NCBI GenBank assembly: GCA_934317215.1
Contig: CAKREH010000025.1
Span: forward strand, 1 to 50,701
Direction: 5' to 3'
DNA length: 50,701 nucleotides
Origin: an uncultured Roseburia sp.
GTDB lineage: Bacteria > Bacillota > Clostridia > Lachnospirales > Lachnospiraceae
Part shown: one piece after another, positions 33,848-42,156 of the stretch
How the letters are laid out: every line of letters starts with the position of its first letter
Numbering within the stretch: position 1 is the first letter of the stretch
The notes under the pieces: generated by a model
Databases searched by the model: none
What the model saw: the letters and a program-made list of their open reading frames with translations, nothing else
Told to the model about the DNA's origin: nothing
Program-made: the position numbers and the translations under genes

Positions 33848-35084
33848 TACCAATGACGGTTTGAGTGAAAACAGTGCATTCGCAAGTCTTTTTGCCGTCA
33901 ATAGGCTTGCACTAAAACCGGGGGATCACATATTGCTTGCGCGTGGAAGTGTTTTTGAAAAACAGTTTTTACAGATTCGTGACAGCGGAACAAAGCAGAT
34001 GCCGATTGTAATTGGAAGTTATGGATGTGGTGAAGATCCTCTGATAAAGACAGACGGACAGGGAATCTGGTATCAGGATTATGGAAAAGAACTGGATTCG
34101 CCGACGCATGTTTACCATGGTTATGTTTCCTCGGCAGTACTTCTATTTGATGCCGAGTATATTATCATACAGGATATTGAGATTACAAACAGTGCGGATA
34201 AAGTGATCGGCGAAAATTATTCACAGGCAGATAAAATGGAGCGTACAGGTGTTGCAGTCGTTGCAAAAGAGAAAGGTTTAAGATGTGGAATCACACTTCG
34301 AAATCTTAAAATCCATGATGTTCATGGAAATGTTTATGACAAGCATATGAATAATGGCGGCATCTATATGACAGCATTACAGCCAGCGGAAGAAGCAATG
34401 ACAGGGGTGGCAAGATTTTCAGATATCCTGGTGGAGGGATGCTATGTATATCGTGTGAGCCGTTGGGGAATCGCAGTTGGGTATAGTTATGCACATGAGA
34501 AATTTGCGGGTGCGGAACTGGATAAAAAAAGGTTTTTGAAATATGGTCATGAGAATATTGTGATACGGGATAATTATGTGAAAATGGCAGGTGGAGATGG
34601 AATAACTGTCATGTATGCACTGCGCCCGTTTGTGGAACATAATATGACCGATTCTGTGGCATGTGAGATCAATGACCGTATTTATTGTAATCCGGGCAAC
34701 CGTGGTGGAAAAGTTGCTGCGGCAATCTGGCCATGGAAATGTAAAGATGCGTTGTTTCGTTATAATGAAGTGGCAGACACGCGGCTGAATCAGGACGGGA
34801 TGGCTTACGATGCAGATTCCGGGGATGGAACGGTGTATGAGTATAATTACAGCAGGCAAAATGAAGGCGGTTGTGTGATGTTTTGTATGCAGGAGGCCAT
34901 TCATAACACATTTCGTAATAACGTCAGTTATGATGATTTAGGTGGAACCATCAGTCCGTCCGAAAACCCGGATGCATTGCTTACAGATAATATATTTTAT
35001 GTTCGCAAGGGAGTTCCTTTTGTGAGAAAGAATATGGATGGTGGAAACTTTACGGAAGAAAATAATCAGATCATACAGTTATAA
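33798..35084 (+). CDS. GH136 lacto-N-biosidase, catalytic beta-helix subunit
   Basis: A 428-residue right-handed parallel beta-helix protein starting at ATG 33798 (GGGAGG upstream), with the typical opening KYYVDSINGNDTNDG and repeated strand-turn patterns (IIIQDIEITNSADK, ITLRNLKIHDVHGN). In the operon context with GH112 and a helical partner it is best read as GH136, which releases lacto-N-biose from lacto-N-tetraose. Two aspartates seven residues apart, D333 and D340 in QDGMAYDAD, match the spacing of the catalytic pair I recall for LnbX. No signal peptide is visible, implying cytoplasmic action after import. Confidence 0.75.
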   Translation: MTDLCRKYYVDSINGNDTNDGLSENSAFASLFAVNRLALKPGDHILLARGSVFEKQFLQIRDSGTKQMPIVIGSYGCGEDPLIKTDGQGIWYQDYGKELDSPTHVYHGYVSSAVLLFDAEYIIIQDIEITNSADKVIGENYSQADKMERTGVAVVAKEKGLRCGITLRNLKIHDVHGNVYDKHMNNGGIYMTALQPAEEAMTGVARFSDILVEGCYVYRVSRWGIAVGYSYAHEKFAGAELDKKRFLKYGHENIVIRDNYVKMAGGDGITVMYALRPFVEHNMTDSVACEINDRIYCNPGNRGGKVAAAIWPWKCKDALFRYNEVADTRLNQDGMAYDADSGDGTVYEYNYSRQNEGGCVMFCMQEAIHNTFRNNVSYDDLGGTISPSENPDALLTDNIFYVRKGVPFVRKNMDGGNFTEENNQIIQL

Positions 35085-35105
35085 AATCCATACCATGGCA
35101 GATCA

Positions 35106-36167
35106 TCACTCCATCACTTGATACGGAATTTTAGTCCCCATCCCCGAACTAAAATGCAATTCATAATCGTCCGTGATAAATACAGCCTCCGTATTGTCAA
35201 GACTTTCCACAAGTGCCATACCATCATCTAAACCGAGTGCAAAACATGTGGTGGAGAGTCCGTCACCGTCCACGGATTCGTCCGTGATGATTGAAACACC
35301 CAGCAGTCCGTTATCATAAGGATATCCGGTAGCGGTATCTAAAATATGATGGTAGCGTTTGCCGTTCACTTCAAAGTAACGTTCATAAACACCCGAAGAC
35401 ACAACGGTCTGGTCGGTCACGGATACAGCGAGCATTGCAGCGCCTTCCTCGTCAAACGGACGCTGGATGCCAATATTATAGGAAGAACCGTCCGGTTTTG
35501 CACCAAGACAGAGCACATTGCCGCCGAGGTTGATATAGCCGCAGGCGGCTCCTTTTTGATTCAGGTAATCTTTCATGCGGTCTGCAATATATCCTTTGGC
35601 AATTCCGCCGAGATCAATTTTAGCGGACGGATCTTTTAAGGTGACGGTATTGCCATCTACAACTACATTCTGATAGTCTACTGTCGTTAAAGCCTCGTTG
35701 ATCTCATCGTCAGATGGAATCATGGAGACGTCTGTCTGATCTAACAAAGCCTTTGTGGAAATATCCCACAGATCCGATAATTTTCCAATCGTAATATCAA
35801 ATTTTCCATTGCTCAGATCTCCATAATAAAGACCTTTTTTGATCAGTTCTGCGGTCTCTTCATGTACGGTGACAGGTGCACCGCCTGCTGCATTGATTTT
35901 TGACACATCACTGTCCTCGATCGTGTTGGAAAAATAATTTTCATAAGTGTCTGCCAGAGAAAAACAGTCATCGAGCAGAGTTTCGTCTTTTGTTCCGTAT
36001 AAGGTGACAGTAATGACGGTATTAAAATAAAAACCCGATTTTGAGATGGATTCGCCGGAGCCGGAAGGTTTGCCGAAATTGAGCCGGGAAGGCAGAGCAC
36101 ATCCGGATAGCAGTAAAACTGGCATAGACAGCAGTATACATAAAAATAATCGATAGTTTCGTTTCAT
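35106..36167 (-). CDS. apbE: FAD:protein FMN transferase (ApbE)
   Basis: A 353-residue lipoprotein: signal peptide with lipobox LLSGC. The ApbE fold shows DLGGIAKGYIADRM, the RYHHILDTATGYP motif and GDGLSTTCFALG. The enzyme attaches FMN covalently to Ser/Thr of proteins such as Rnf or Nqr subunits and flavin reductases exported from the cell. I prefer ATG 36167, preceded by GGAGA, over the in-frame ATG at 36179. No obvious flavoprotein target is adjacent. It converges with the GH136 gene, 21 bases away, with no strong terminator between them. Confidence 0.93.
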   Translation of the reverse strand: MKRNYRLFLCILLSMPVLLLSGCALPSRLNFGKPSGSGESISKSGFYFNTVITVTLYGTKDETLLDDCFSLADTYENYFSNTIEDSDVSKINAAGGAPVTVHEETAELIKKGLYYGDLSNGKFDITIGKLSDLWDISTKALLDQTDVSMIPSDDEINEALTTVDYQNVVVDGNTVTLKDPSAKIDLGGIAKGYIADRMKDYLNQKGAACGYINLGGNVLCLGAKPDGSSYNIGIQRPFDEEGAAMLAVSVTDQTVVSSGVYERYFEVNGKRYHHILDTATGYPYDNGLLGVSIITDESVDGDGLSTTCFALGLDDGMALVESLDNTEAVFITDDYELHFSSGMGTKIPYQVME

Positions 36168-36419
36168 AAAATTCTCCATTTTTACCTGATTTTCAAGGAA
36201 AACAACTTGAGTTGTCCGAATAACACTTTAGCATAAAAATAAAAATGCCACAAGTGTACCGTAATATATTGTTTTTACTGCAATTCGTTGTGGATGTGCC
36301 AATGCAGAACAGATATTCTCTTTTTTTTCTTTGATATTTTGAATCAGATATGATAGAGTATAATACAGTGCATATGTTCGAAAAAGCATAATTAGAAATA
36401 AAGGGGATTCGTTGGGAAA

Positions 36420-37271
36420 ATGGACCAGAAAAGTTTTTGCTTTCATGAGAAAAAAAGAGTTGTAGTTAAAATCGGTTCTTCTTCATTAAATTATGAGGAG
36501 ACCGGCAGTCTGAATTTTACAAAACTAGAGCACCTGGTGCGCGAGCTTTGCAATTTAAGAAACCGGGGCATGGATGTATGTTTAGTCAGCTCTGGTGCGA
36601 TCGCAGTCGGCAGGCAGTCACTTGGCATGACAGAGCGACCGCAGGAACTCTCCACAAAACAGGCATGTGCAGCAGTCGGACAGGCAAGACTGATGATGAT
36701 TTATCAGAAACTGTTTTCAGAATATAACCAGGTGGCAGGTCAGGTACTTATGACCAAAAATACCATGGTCAACCCGGTTTCGAGGGAAAATGCCAAGAAT
36801 ACATTTGATGAACTGTTCCGTTTGGGTGCGATTCCGATCGTCAATGAAAATGACACGGTATCTACGTATGAGATGCAGTTTGGCGACAATGATACGCTTT
36901 CTGCAATCGTTGCTTCCCTGATCGGAGCAGATCTTTTGATTTTGTTATCAGATATTGATGGATTATTTACGGATGATCCGCATAAGAATCCGGATGCAAA
37001 ACTGATCGAGGTCGTCGAAGAGATGGATTCGGATATCCTTGGAATGGCAAAGAGTACGACCGGAAGTGATGTCGGAACCGGCGGCATGGCGACCAAGCTG
37101 ACCGCGGCAAAGATCGCGACACTTTCCGGGACAGATATGATCATTGCAAACGGAGCAGATGTCTGTGTACTGCATCATATTTTTGATGACAGCTTTAGGG
37201 GAACCATTTTTAAGGCACAGAAAAAGGAAACATTCCGTATTCAGGATTTTATATTAGAAACAATCGGATAG
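36420..37271 (+). CDS. proB: Glutamate 5-kinase
   Basis: A 283-residue amino-acid kinase that phosphorylates glutamate in the first step of proline synthesis. Motifs: VVVKIGSSSL at the N terminus, VSSGAIAVGRQSLGM, IVNENDTVSTYEMQFGDND, LLSDIDGLFTDDP and GTGGMATKLTAA. It lacks the C-terminal PUA domain of the 367-residue E. coli enzyme, as in several Firmicutes. proA, the next pathway gene, lies 1.2 kb downstream, separated by two genes and a palindromic element. Confidence 0.95.
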   Translation: MDQKSFCFHEKKRVVVKIGSSSLNYEETGSLNFTKLEHLVRELCNLRNRGMDVCLVSSGAIAVGRQSLGMTERPQELSTKQACAAVGQARLMMIYQKLFSEYNQVAGQVLMTKNTMVNPVSRENAKNTFDELFRLGAIPIVNENDTVSTYEMQFGDNDTLSAIVASLIGADLLILLSDIDGLFTDDPHKNPDAKLIEVVEEMDSDILGMAKSTTGSDVGTGGMATKLTAAKIATLSGTDMIIANGADVCVLHHIFDDSFRGTIFKAQKKETFRIQDFILETIG

Positions 37272-37322
37272 AAAAAATTTATGTGAATAATAAATTTTTC
37301 ACACGCAGGGATGGAGATTTTT

Positions 37323-37547
37323 ATGAAACAGGAACAGATCGACAGAATCAACGCACTTTACCGCAAATCACAGGCGGAAGGACTTACCGAGGCGGAAAAA
37401 GAAGAACAGGCAATGCTGCGCAAAGCCTATGTTGCAGATATAAAAAGGAATCTTGTAGCACAGTTAAACAATATTGACATGCAGAATCCGGACGGTACCG
37501 TCACAAACCTTGGGGAAGAATATGGAAACAAGAAAAAACTTTCCTGA
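37323..37547 (+). CDS. DUF896 (YnzC-like) protein
   Basis: A 74-residue protein of the DUF896 family: QIDRINALYRKSQAEGLT followed by EAEKEEQAMLRKAYV is the conserved helical hairpin. B. subtilis YnzC is SOS-associated, but the function is unknown. The start is ATG 37323, shortly after ATGGAG. Its end overlaps the cycloligase start by 26 bases, so the two are translated as a unit. Confidence 0.85.
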   Translation: MKQEQIDRINALYRKSQAEGLTEAEKEEQAMLRKAYVADIKRNLVAQLNNIDMQNPDGTVTNLGEEYGNKKKLS

Positions 37548-38115
37548 TAAAAAAGAAATCCGGAAAAAACACCTTGCCATCCGAAATGCAATGTCAGAAC
37601 CGGAAACGGCAGAAAAAAGCAGAGCCATCTGTGAAAAATTGCTGACCTCAGACTGGTATGCCATAACAGACTGGATCTTCGGATACTATCCGCTTGGGAA
37701 AGAGGCAGACTGTCTGGAATTTCTTAAAAAGGCACTGCGTGACGGCAGGCATGCCGCTTTGCCCCGTACAGGAGCAGACTGTACTATGGAATTTTACGAG
37801 ATCACATCCCTGACACAGACCGCAGAAGGTGCATTTCACGTCATGGAACCGACCGCAGAATGCCGCCGTATAAATCCTATGGATTTATACGACCAGCAGA
37901 TTGCAGTCTTAGTCCCGGGTGTCGTCTTTACCCCCACCGGCAGCCGTTACGGCTACGGCAAAGGTTTTTATGACCGCTATTTTGCAAGATATGCAAAGCT
38001 AAAACGCTTTGCATTAGCTTACGAGAACCAGCTGGAACCAGAGTTGGAAGTACTGGACACAGACATAAAAATGCATCGTATTTACACGGAAACTAGCGAG
38101 TATGATATAATTTGA
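37522..38115 (+). CDS. 5-formyltetrahydrofolate cyclo-ligase
   Basis: A 197-residue enzyme that converts 5-formyl-THF to 5,10-methenyl-THF with ATP. The N-terminal KKEIRKKHLAIRNAMS and C-terminal PTGSRYGYGKGFYDRYFARY (the phosphate/folate-binding loop) are diagnostic. Start ATG 37522 follows GGGGAAG. The gene lies inside the proB-proA cluster and overlaps DUF896. The palindromic element begins 12 bases after its stop. Confidence 0.92.
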   Translation: METRKNFPDKKEIRKKHLAIRNAMSEPETAEKSRAICEKLLTSDWYAITDWIFGYYPLGKEADCLEFLKKALRDGRHAALPRTGADCTMEFYEITSLTQTAEGAFHVMEPTAECRRINPMDLYDQQIAVLVPGVVFTPTGSRYGYGKGFYDRYFARYAKLKRFALAYENQLEPELEVLDTDIKMHRIYTETSEYDII

Positions 38116-38126
38116 GGCAATTCAAA

Positions 38127-38338
38127 GCGAAACTCTCCAAAAACTTCGACTGTTGTGAACCGGGCACCTGTTTAAAAGAAGGTGCTGGGGAGCCGTCGGT
38201 ACGGGCAACTTGTTTTTTAGTTGCCTTGCGGGTGTATTTTAGCCGCTTAGTACCGCTACGAGCGACACGCAGCGAGAGCGTGCCTTCGTTAAACAGGTGT
38301 CCGGTTCACGACAACCACAGCCTATCGCAGAGTTTCGC
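38127..38338. repeat. 212-bp palindromic intergenic element
   Basis: The outer arms GCGAAACTCT (38127-38136) and AGAGTTTCGC (38329-38338) are perfect. The next arms, 38152-38175 and 38289-38315, match over about 24 bases (GTGAACCGG...CCTGTTTAA against TTAAACAGG...CCGGTTCAC) with two or three mismatches. Inside are further stems CGGTAC/GTACCG (38197, 38250) and GGCAACT/AGTTGCC (38204, 38219). It could fold as a long branched hairpin. Its layout suggests a miniature mobile palindrome or a structured RNA. Confidence 0.75.
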
Positions 38339-38432
38339 CCAAGGTATCACCATAATATATACAATCATTGCAGAGTTTCGCCAAATTGTCGCAACACCGT
38401 ATAAACATTTCACAGAAAGGAAAGGTATCACC

Positions 38433-39701
38433 ATGGAACTTGAACAAATATGTCAGGGAGCCAAAACCGCATCCCAAAAACTTGCTACATTAGGCACCAA
38501 CAAAAAGAATCAGGCTCTCACCGCAGTCGCATCCGCCCTTGTCGCCGCATCTGCCGACATTATCGCCGCAAATGAAAAAGATCTTGAAACTGGAAGGCAA
38601 AACCACATGCCGGAAGGACTGTTAGACCGCCTGATGCTAAACGAAGCAAGAATCGCCCAGATCGCCGAGGGTTTGCAGCAGGTAGCCGCTTTAGATGATC
38701 CGATCGGGGAAGTTCTTTCCATGAAAAAACGTCCGAACGGTCTGATGATCGGGAAAAAACGAGTACCGCTTGGCGTGGTCGGCATGATCTATGAGGCAAG
38801 ACCAAACGTGACCGTTGATGCATTCGGACTCTGCTTTAAGACTGGAAATGCTGTGATCTTAAAGGGTGGAAGTGATGCCATTCATTCAAATATTGCGATC
38901 GTTTCCGTCATTCAAAAGACGCTAGAACAGCTTGGTATTCCAAAAGAAGCGGCATCTTTGATCGAAGATACGTCGAGAGATACCGCTGCGGCATTTATGA
39001 AAATGAACCAGTATGTCGATGTGCTGATCCCGCGCGGTGGGGCAGGGCTGATCCGTGCGGTCGTGAACCAGGCGACGATTCCTGTGATCGAGACAGGAAC
39101 CGGAAACTGCCATATTTTTGTGGATGAATCGGCTGATTTTGATATGGCGGTCAATATTATTATGAACGCAAAAACCCAGCGTATCGGTGTATGCAATGCC
39201 TGTGAGTCACTTGTCATCCATGAAAAGATCGTGGATACATTTATGCCGAAACTGACAGAGGCGCTGCAGAAAAAGAATGTGGAATTACATGCGGATGAGA
39301 GAAGTTTTGCCGCAGCAGAGTCGGATACAGCGCTGAACAGAGAACTGATCAAGCCTGCGGTGGAGGAAGACTGGGGAAAAGAATATTTAGACTATATGAT
39401 CTCCGCAAAAACAGTTGCATCTGTAGATGAGGCAATCGAGCATATCAACCGCTATAATACCGGACATTCAGAGGCGATCATTACCGAAAATTATACCAAT
39501 GCCCAGAAGTTTTTGGACGAGGTGGATGCCGCCTGTGTCTATGTCAATGCATCGACACGTTTTTCTGATGGATTCGAGTTTGGCTTTGGTGCGGAGATCG
39601 GTATCAGTACGCAGAAGCTTCATGCGAGAGGTCCGATGGGCTTAGAGGCATTGACCAGCACGAAATATATCATTTATGGAAATGGTCAGGTAAGACCATA
39701 A
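38433..39701 (+). CDS. proA: Gamma-glutamyl phosphate reductase
   Basis: A 422-residue aldehyde-dehydrogenase-family enzyme of proline synthesis, reducing glutamyl-5-phosphate to the semialdehyde. The catalytic Cys is in RIGVCNACES (about residue 254); other motifs are GVVGMIYEARPNVTVDA, LKGGSDAIHSN and IPRGGAGLI. I start at ATG 38433 after GAAAGGAAAGG; the in-frame extension to 38112 runs through the palindromic element and is not coding. The ProB-ProA pair may channel the labile intermediate. Confidence 0.96.
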   Translation: MELEQICQGAKTASQKLATLGTNKKNQALTAVASALVAASADIIAANEKDLETGRQNHMPEGLLDRLMLNEARIAQIAEGLQQVAALDDPIGEVLSMKKRPNGLMIGKKRVPLGVVGMIYEARPNVTVDAFGLCFKTGNAVILKGGSDAIHSNIAIVSVIQKTLEQLGIPKEAASLIEDTSRDTAAAFMKMNQYVDVLIPRGGAGLIRAVVNQATIPVIETGTGNCHIFVDESADFDMAVNIIMNAKTQRIGVCNACESLVIHEKIVDTFMPKLTEALQKKNVELHADERSFAAAESDTALNRELIKPAVEEDWGKEYLDYMISAKTVASVDEAIEHINRYNTGHSEAIITENYTNAQKFLDEVDAACVYVNASTRFSDGFEFGFGAEIGISTQKLHARGPMGLEALTSTKYIIYGNGQVRP

Positions 39702-39738
39702 GAAAAAGTTATAGAAATAGTGAGGAATTAACAGTTTT

Positions 39739-39930
39739 ATGAGTCAGAAAGTTACAACAGGAGTGCGCCCGACACTGCGCATCGCAGATAAAAACCAGAT
39801 CCCGGCAACCGAACCGGAGCGTCAGTATTATTTTATGGATATTGCAAAAGAGTACTTAAGACAGCTTTCCGAAGAAAAGGGAAGTCCGCTGACTTTCCAT
39901 GTTTCCACATTCGGATGTCCTATTGTATGA
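39739..39930 (+). pseudogene. miaB: miaB, N-terminal fragment cut by an integrated element
   Basis: The 63-codon frame begins like tRNA-2-methylthio-adenosine synthase of Lachnospiraceae (KVTTGVRPTLRIADKNQIP, RQYYFMDIAKEYLRQL) and reaches FHVSTFGC, the start of the conserved FGCQMN motif whose Cys binds an Fe-S cluster. It then diverges to PIV and a stop. The break falls at about 39916-39919. The following DNA is AT-rich with mobile-element genes, so an element has inserted here. The rest of miaB is not in the window. Confidence 0.88.
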
Positions 39931-40010
39931 GTAAAACAGATGTTGTAATTCCTTAGAAAAATAAAGGGATTTTATTAAAAAAGAATTTTGAAAATTTGCA
40001 AAATTGTATG

Positions 40011-40037
40011 TTGAAACATTCATATAAATGGTATAAT
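40011..40037 (+). promoter_or_regulatory. Promoter of the Pycsar-like operon
   Basis: TTGAAA at 40011-40016 and TATAAT at 40032-40037, with a short 15-base spacer, 32 bases before the first gene. Confidence 0.5.
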
Positions 40038-40068
40038 ATTAATAAAGATTTGGAGAGGAGGAGATACC

Positions 40069-40590
40069 ATGGATGCGTCAACAAGAAAGTACATTAATGA
40101 ATTGACACAACGTATCATTGATGCGTATGATATAAGTACTCCGATTTCAGATATAGAGTCGATTGTTCATATGTTTGGAGGAGTTATTGACGAACGAATT
40201 GATTTTGATGATTCATGTGATGGAACTATTCAGAAAAAAGGAGAATATGGTTTTGTGATTGCTATTTCACATTTTCAAAATCCTCAAAGAAAGATGTTTA
40301 CAATTGCTCATGAATTAGGACATTTATTTCTTCATATGGGATTTATTATAGATAGAAATTTATGGCAAACACAAAATGAAACTGTATATAGGAGATTTGG
40401 CACATCTGAACAGGAGTATCAGGCAAATGAGTTTGCTGCATCATTGCTGATGCCTCAAGTTGCATATAAAAGGGTTTTAGACCAATATTCAGAAAATAAT
40501 ATGGTGGATATGTCAAAAGTAGCAAAATATTTTAATGTTTCTATGTCAGCAGCAATAAACAGAGGAAGATTTCTGGGGTATCTTGCATAA
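40069..40590 (+). CDS. ImmA/IrrE-family metallopeptidase of the Pycsar-like operon
   Basis: A 173-residue zinc peptidase. The HExxH motif is HELGH in TIAHELGHLFLHMGF, and the third ligand region is EQEYQANEFAASLLMP. An AGGAGG site precedes the ATG. Its stop and the start of the cyclase share a base (TAATG), so it is part of the operon. ImmA/IrrE proteins cleave repressors when DNA damage or phage signals appear; CapP of CBASS systems, a related peptidase, cleaves its partner repressor CapH. By analogy it may switch on this operon or the element, but no repressor gene is adjacent. Confidence 0.88.
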   Translation: MDASTRKYINELTQRIIDAYDISTPISDIESIVHMFGGVIDERIDFDDSCDGTIQKKGEYGFVIAISHFQNPQRKMFTIAHELGHLFLHMGFIIDRNLWQTQNETVYRRFGTSEQEYQANEFAASLLMPQVAYKRVLDQYSENNMVDMSKVAKYFNVSMSAAINRGRFLGYLA

Positions 40591-42146
40591 TGATGGATAA
40601 TATAAAATTAAAAAAATTATATACAGGTGATTTAAAAAAACCAGAGGCCATTGTTAATGCACAAAATGATGAGGCTAAACAGGAAATTCAGGAAGAACAG
40701 ATTTACGCTCCTAAAGTAAGTCTGTTCTTTTCTTTTGATATAGTTAATTCGACCATGTATAAAGCATTAACAGGAAATTGGCCGATTATTATAAGGGGAT
40801 TGTTGGAGGATATAAGAGCACGTGTATTTAAAATGCCAGAATTGTCATCGTGTGTTTTATGGCGTGTTATTGGAGATGAAATGATATTTGTTTTGACAGT
40901 ATATTCGAAACAAGAAATAGGTAGTGCTGTTGATGCGATATTTGAAGTAACACAAAGAACATCTCGATCATTAAAAACAGGAAAATTTTTTGAAACTTTG
41001 GAAGGACAAAGTATTCAAAAAAGTGAGATTGAAATATTAATGATGCAAAATCCGCTTTCAATAAAGGCTGCAGCATGGATTGCAATCGTGAATAATAAAT
41101 TAGATTCACCATATGAATGTATAAAGTTTAATTATTCTGCCAGTTCACAAAATCAAATTATTACAGAGTATTTAGGGAGAGATATTGATGCTGGTTTTAG
41201 ACTGAAATCATATACTCAGGATAGACGTTTAATAGTCAGTTTCGAATTAGCATATCTTTTGATGGATCTTGAAAAAACAGGTGAATTATTCATAATTGAT
41301 TATGTAAGATTGAAGGGGGTATGGAATGAGACATTATATCCTATTATTTGGTTTCATAGTTCTAAAATAGCTGCGGCAGTTAATCAGGATCAATCAAAGG
41401 AGAAATCTCAATTTGATTTTAATAATAGTTTTCGTTATGATGAAACTGACAATAATGAAATGATTAATAAATATTTTCAACGATGGAGAAGAAAAAAAAT
41501 AGGAGAGCATTTCGATCATGAGGATAATGGGAGCTATTCATTAGCGGATGAGATGTATGAAATAGATACTGCATTGAGAAAGATCCTTATAGATAAAAAT
41601 TTAGAGAAAAAAATATTATATATGATGGAGATATTATCACGGGATATATTAAAATCAACCGTTGGAGCATATGCATGTCCGTTGGAAATTCATTGTGCGG
41701 TTGTATGTTGTGATGTTGAAGAAAGAAAGGTTATGATTACCCATAGGGCAAAAGAACATAGTACAAATCCTGAAAAGTGGGAGTTTGGATGTGCTAAATT
41801 ATCAAGTGATAATAGACTTGTTAATACAATAACGGAATATTATAAAAATATGTTTGGTTTAGAAATCGAATTGATCTTAGATGAAGAACGTCAGGAACGG
41901 CAGCCAATTCCAATTGCAGTATATGAGTTAACAAGTCATGGTAGTATAAAAAAGGGTATCATATTTGTGGCAAAAGTAAACAAGCCATTAAAAAATGAGA
42001 CATTTAGAGCAGAAAAATCACATGACAGAATTGAATGGATTGGCGAAGAGGAAATTGACAAATTTAAAGATAATGCAGTTACTGATTTTGAACAGACATT
42101 GAGAACGGTATTTCGCAACTTTGATTTATATTTTACGAATAATTGA
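40590..42146 (+). CDS. pycC: PycC-like nucleotide cyclase fused to a Nudix-fold domain
   Basis: A 518-residue protein. Residues about 40-250 are a class III nucleotide cyclase: metal-binding D50 in FFSFDIVNST and D96 in WRVIGDEMIF, followed by KAAAWIAIV and DIDAGFRLKSY, which I associate with the cyclases of Pycsar systems that make cCMP or cUMP on phage infection. Residues about 365-500 form a Nudix-like domain (HCAVVCCDVEERKVMITHRA, EKWEFGCAKL), but its Nudix box reads TEYYKNMFG where REUxEExG is expected, so both catalytic glutamates are replaced. Base specificity cannot be read from sequence. The effector gene follows ten bases later. Confidence 0.8.
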   Translation: MMDNIKLKKLYTGDLKKPEAIVNAQNDEAKQEIQEEQIYAPKVSLFFSFDIVNSTMYKALTGNWPIIIRGLLEDIRARVFKMPELSSCVLWRVIGDEMIFVLTVYSKQEIGSAVDAIFEVTQRTSRSLKTGKFFETLEGQSIQKSEIEILMMQNPLSIKAAAWIAIVNNKLDSPYECIKFNYSASSQNQIITEYLGRDIDAGFRLKSYTQDRRLIVSFELAYLLMDLEKTGELFIIDYVRLKGVWNETLYPIIWFHSSKIAAAVNQDQSKEKSQFDFNNSFRYDETDNNEMINKYFQRWRRKKIGEHFDHEDNGSYSLADEMYEIDTALRKILIDKNLEKKILYMMEILSRDILKSTVGAYACPLEIHCAVVCCDVEERKVMITHRAKEHSTNPEKWEFGCAKLSSDNRLVNTITEYYKNMFGLEIELILDEERQERQPIPIAVYELTSHGSIKKGIIFVAKVNKPLKNETFRAEKSHDRIEWIGEEEIDKFKDNAVTDFEQTLRTVFRNFDLYFTNN

Positions 42147-42156
42147 AGGAGACATT

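Noticed and set aside
38112..38432. In-frame 107-residue extension of proA
   Set aside because: The frame runs through the palindromic element; family length and the AAGGAAAGG site place the start at 38433.
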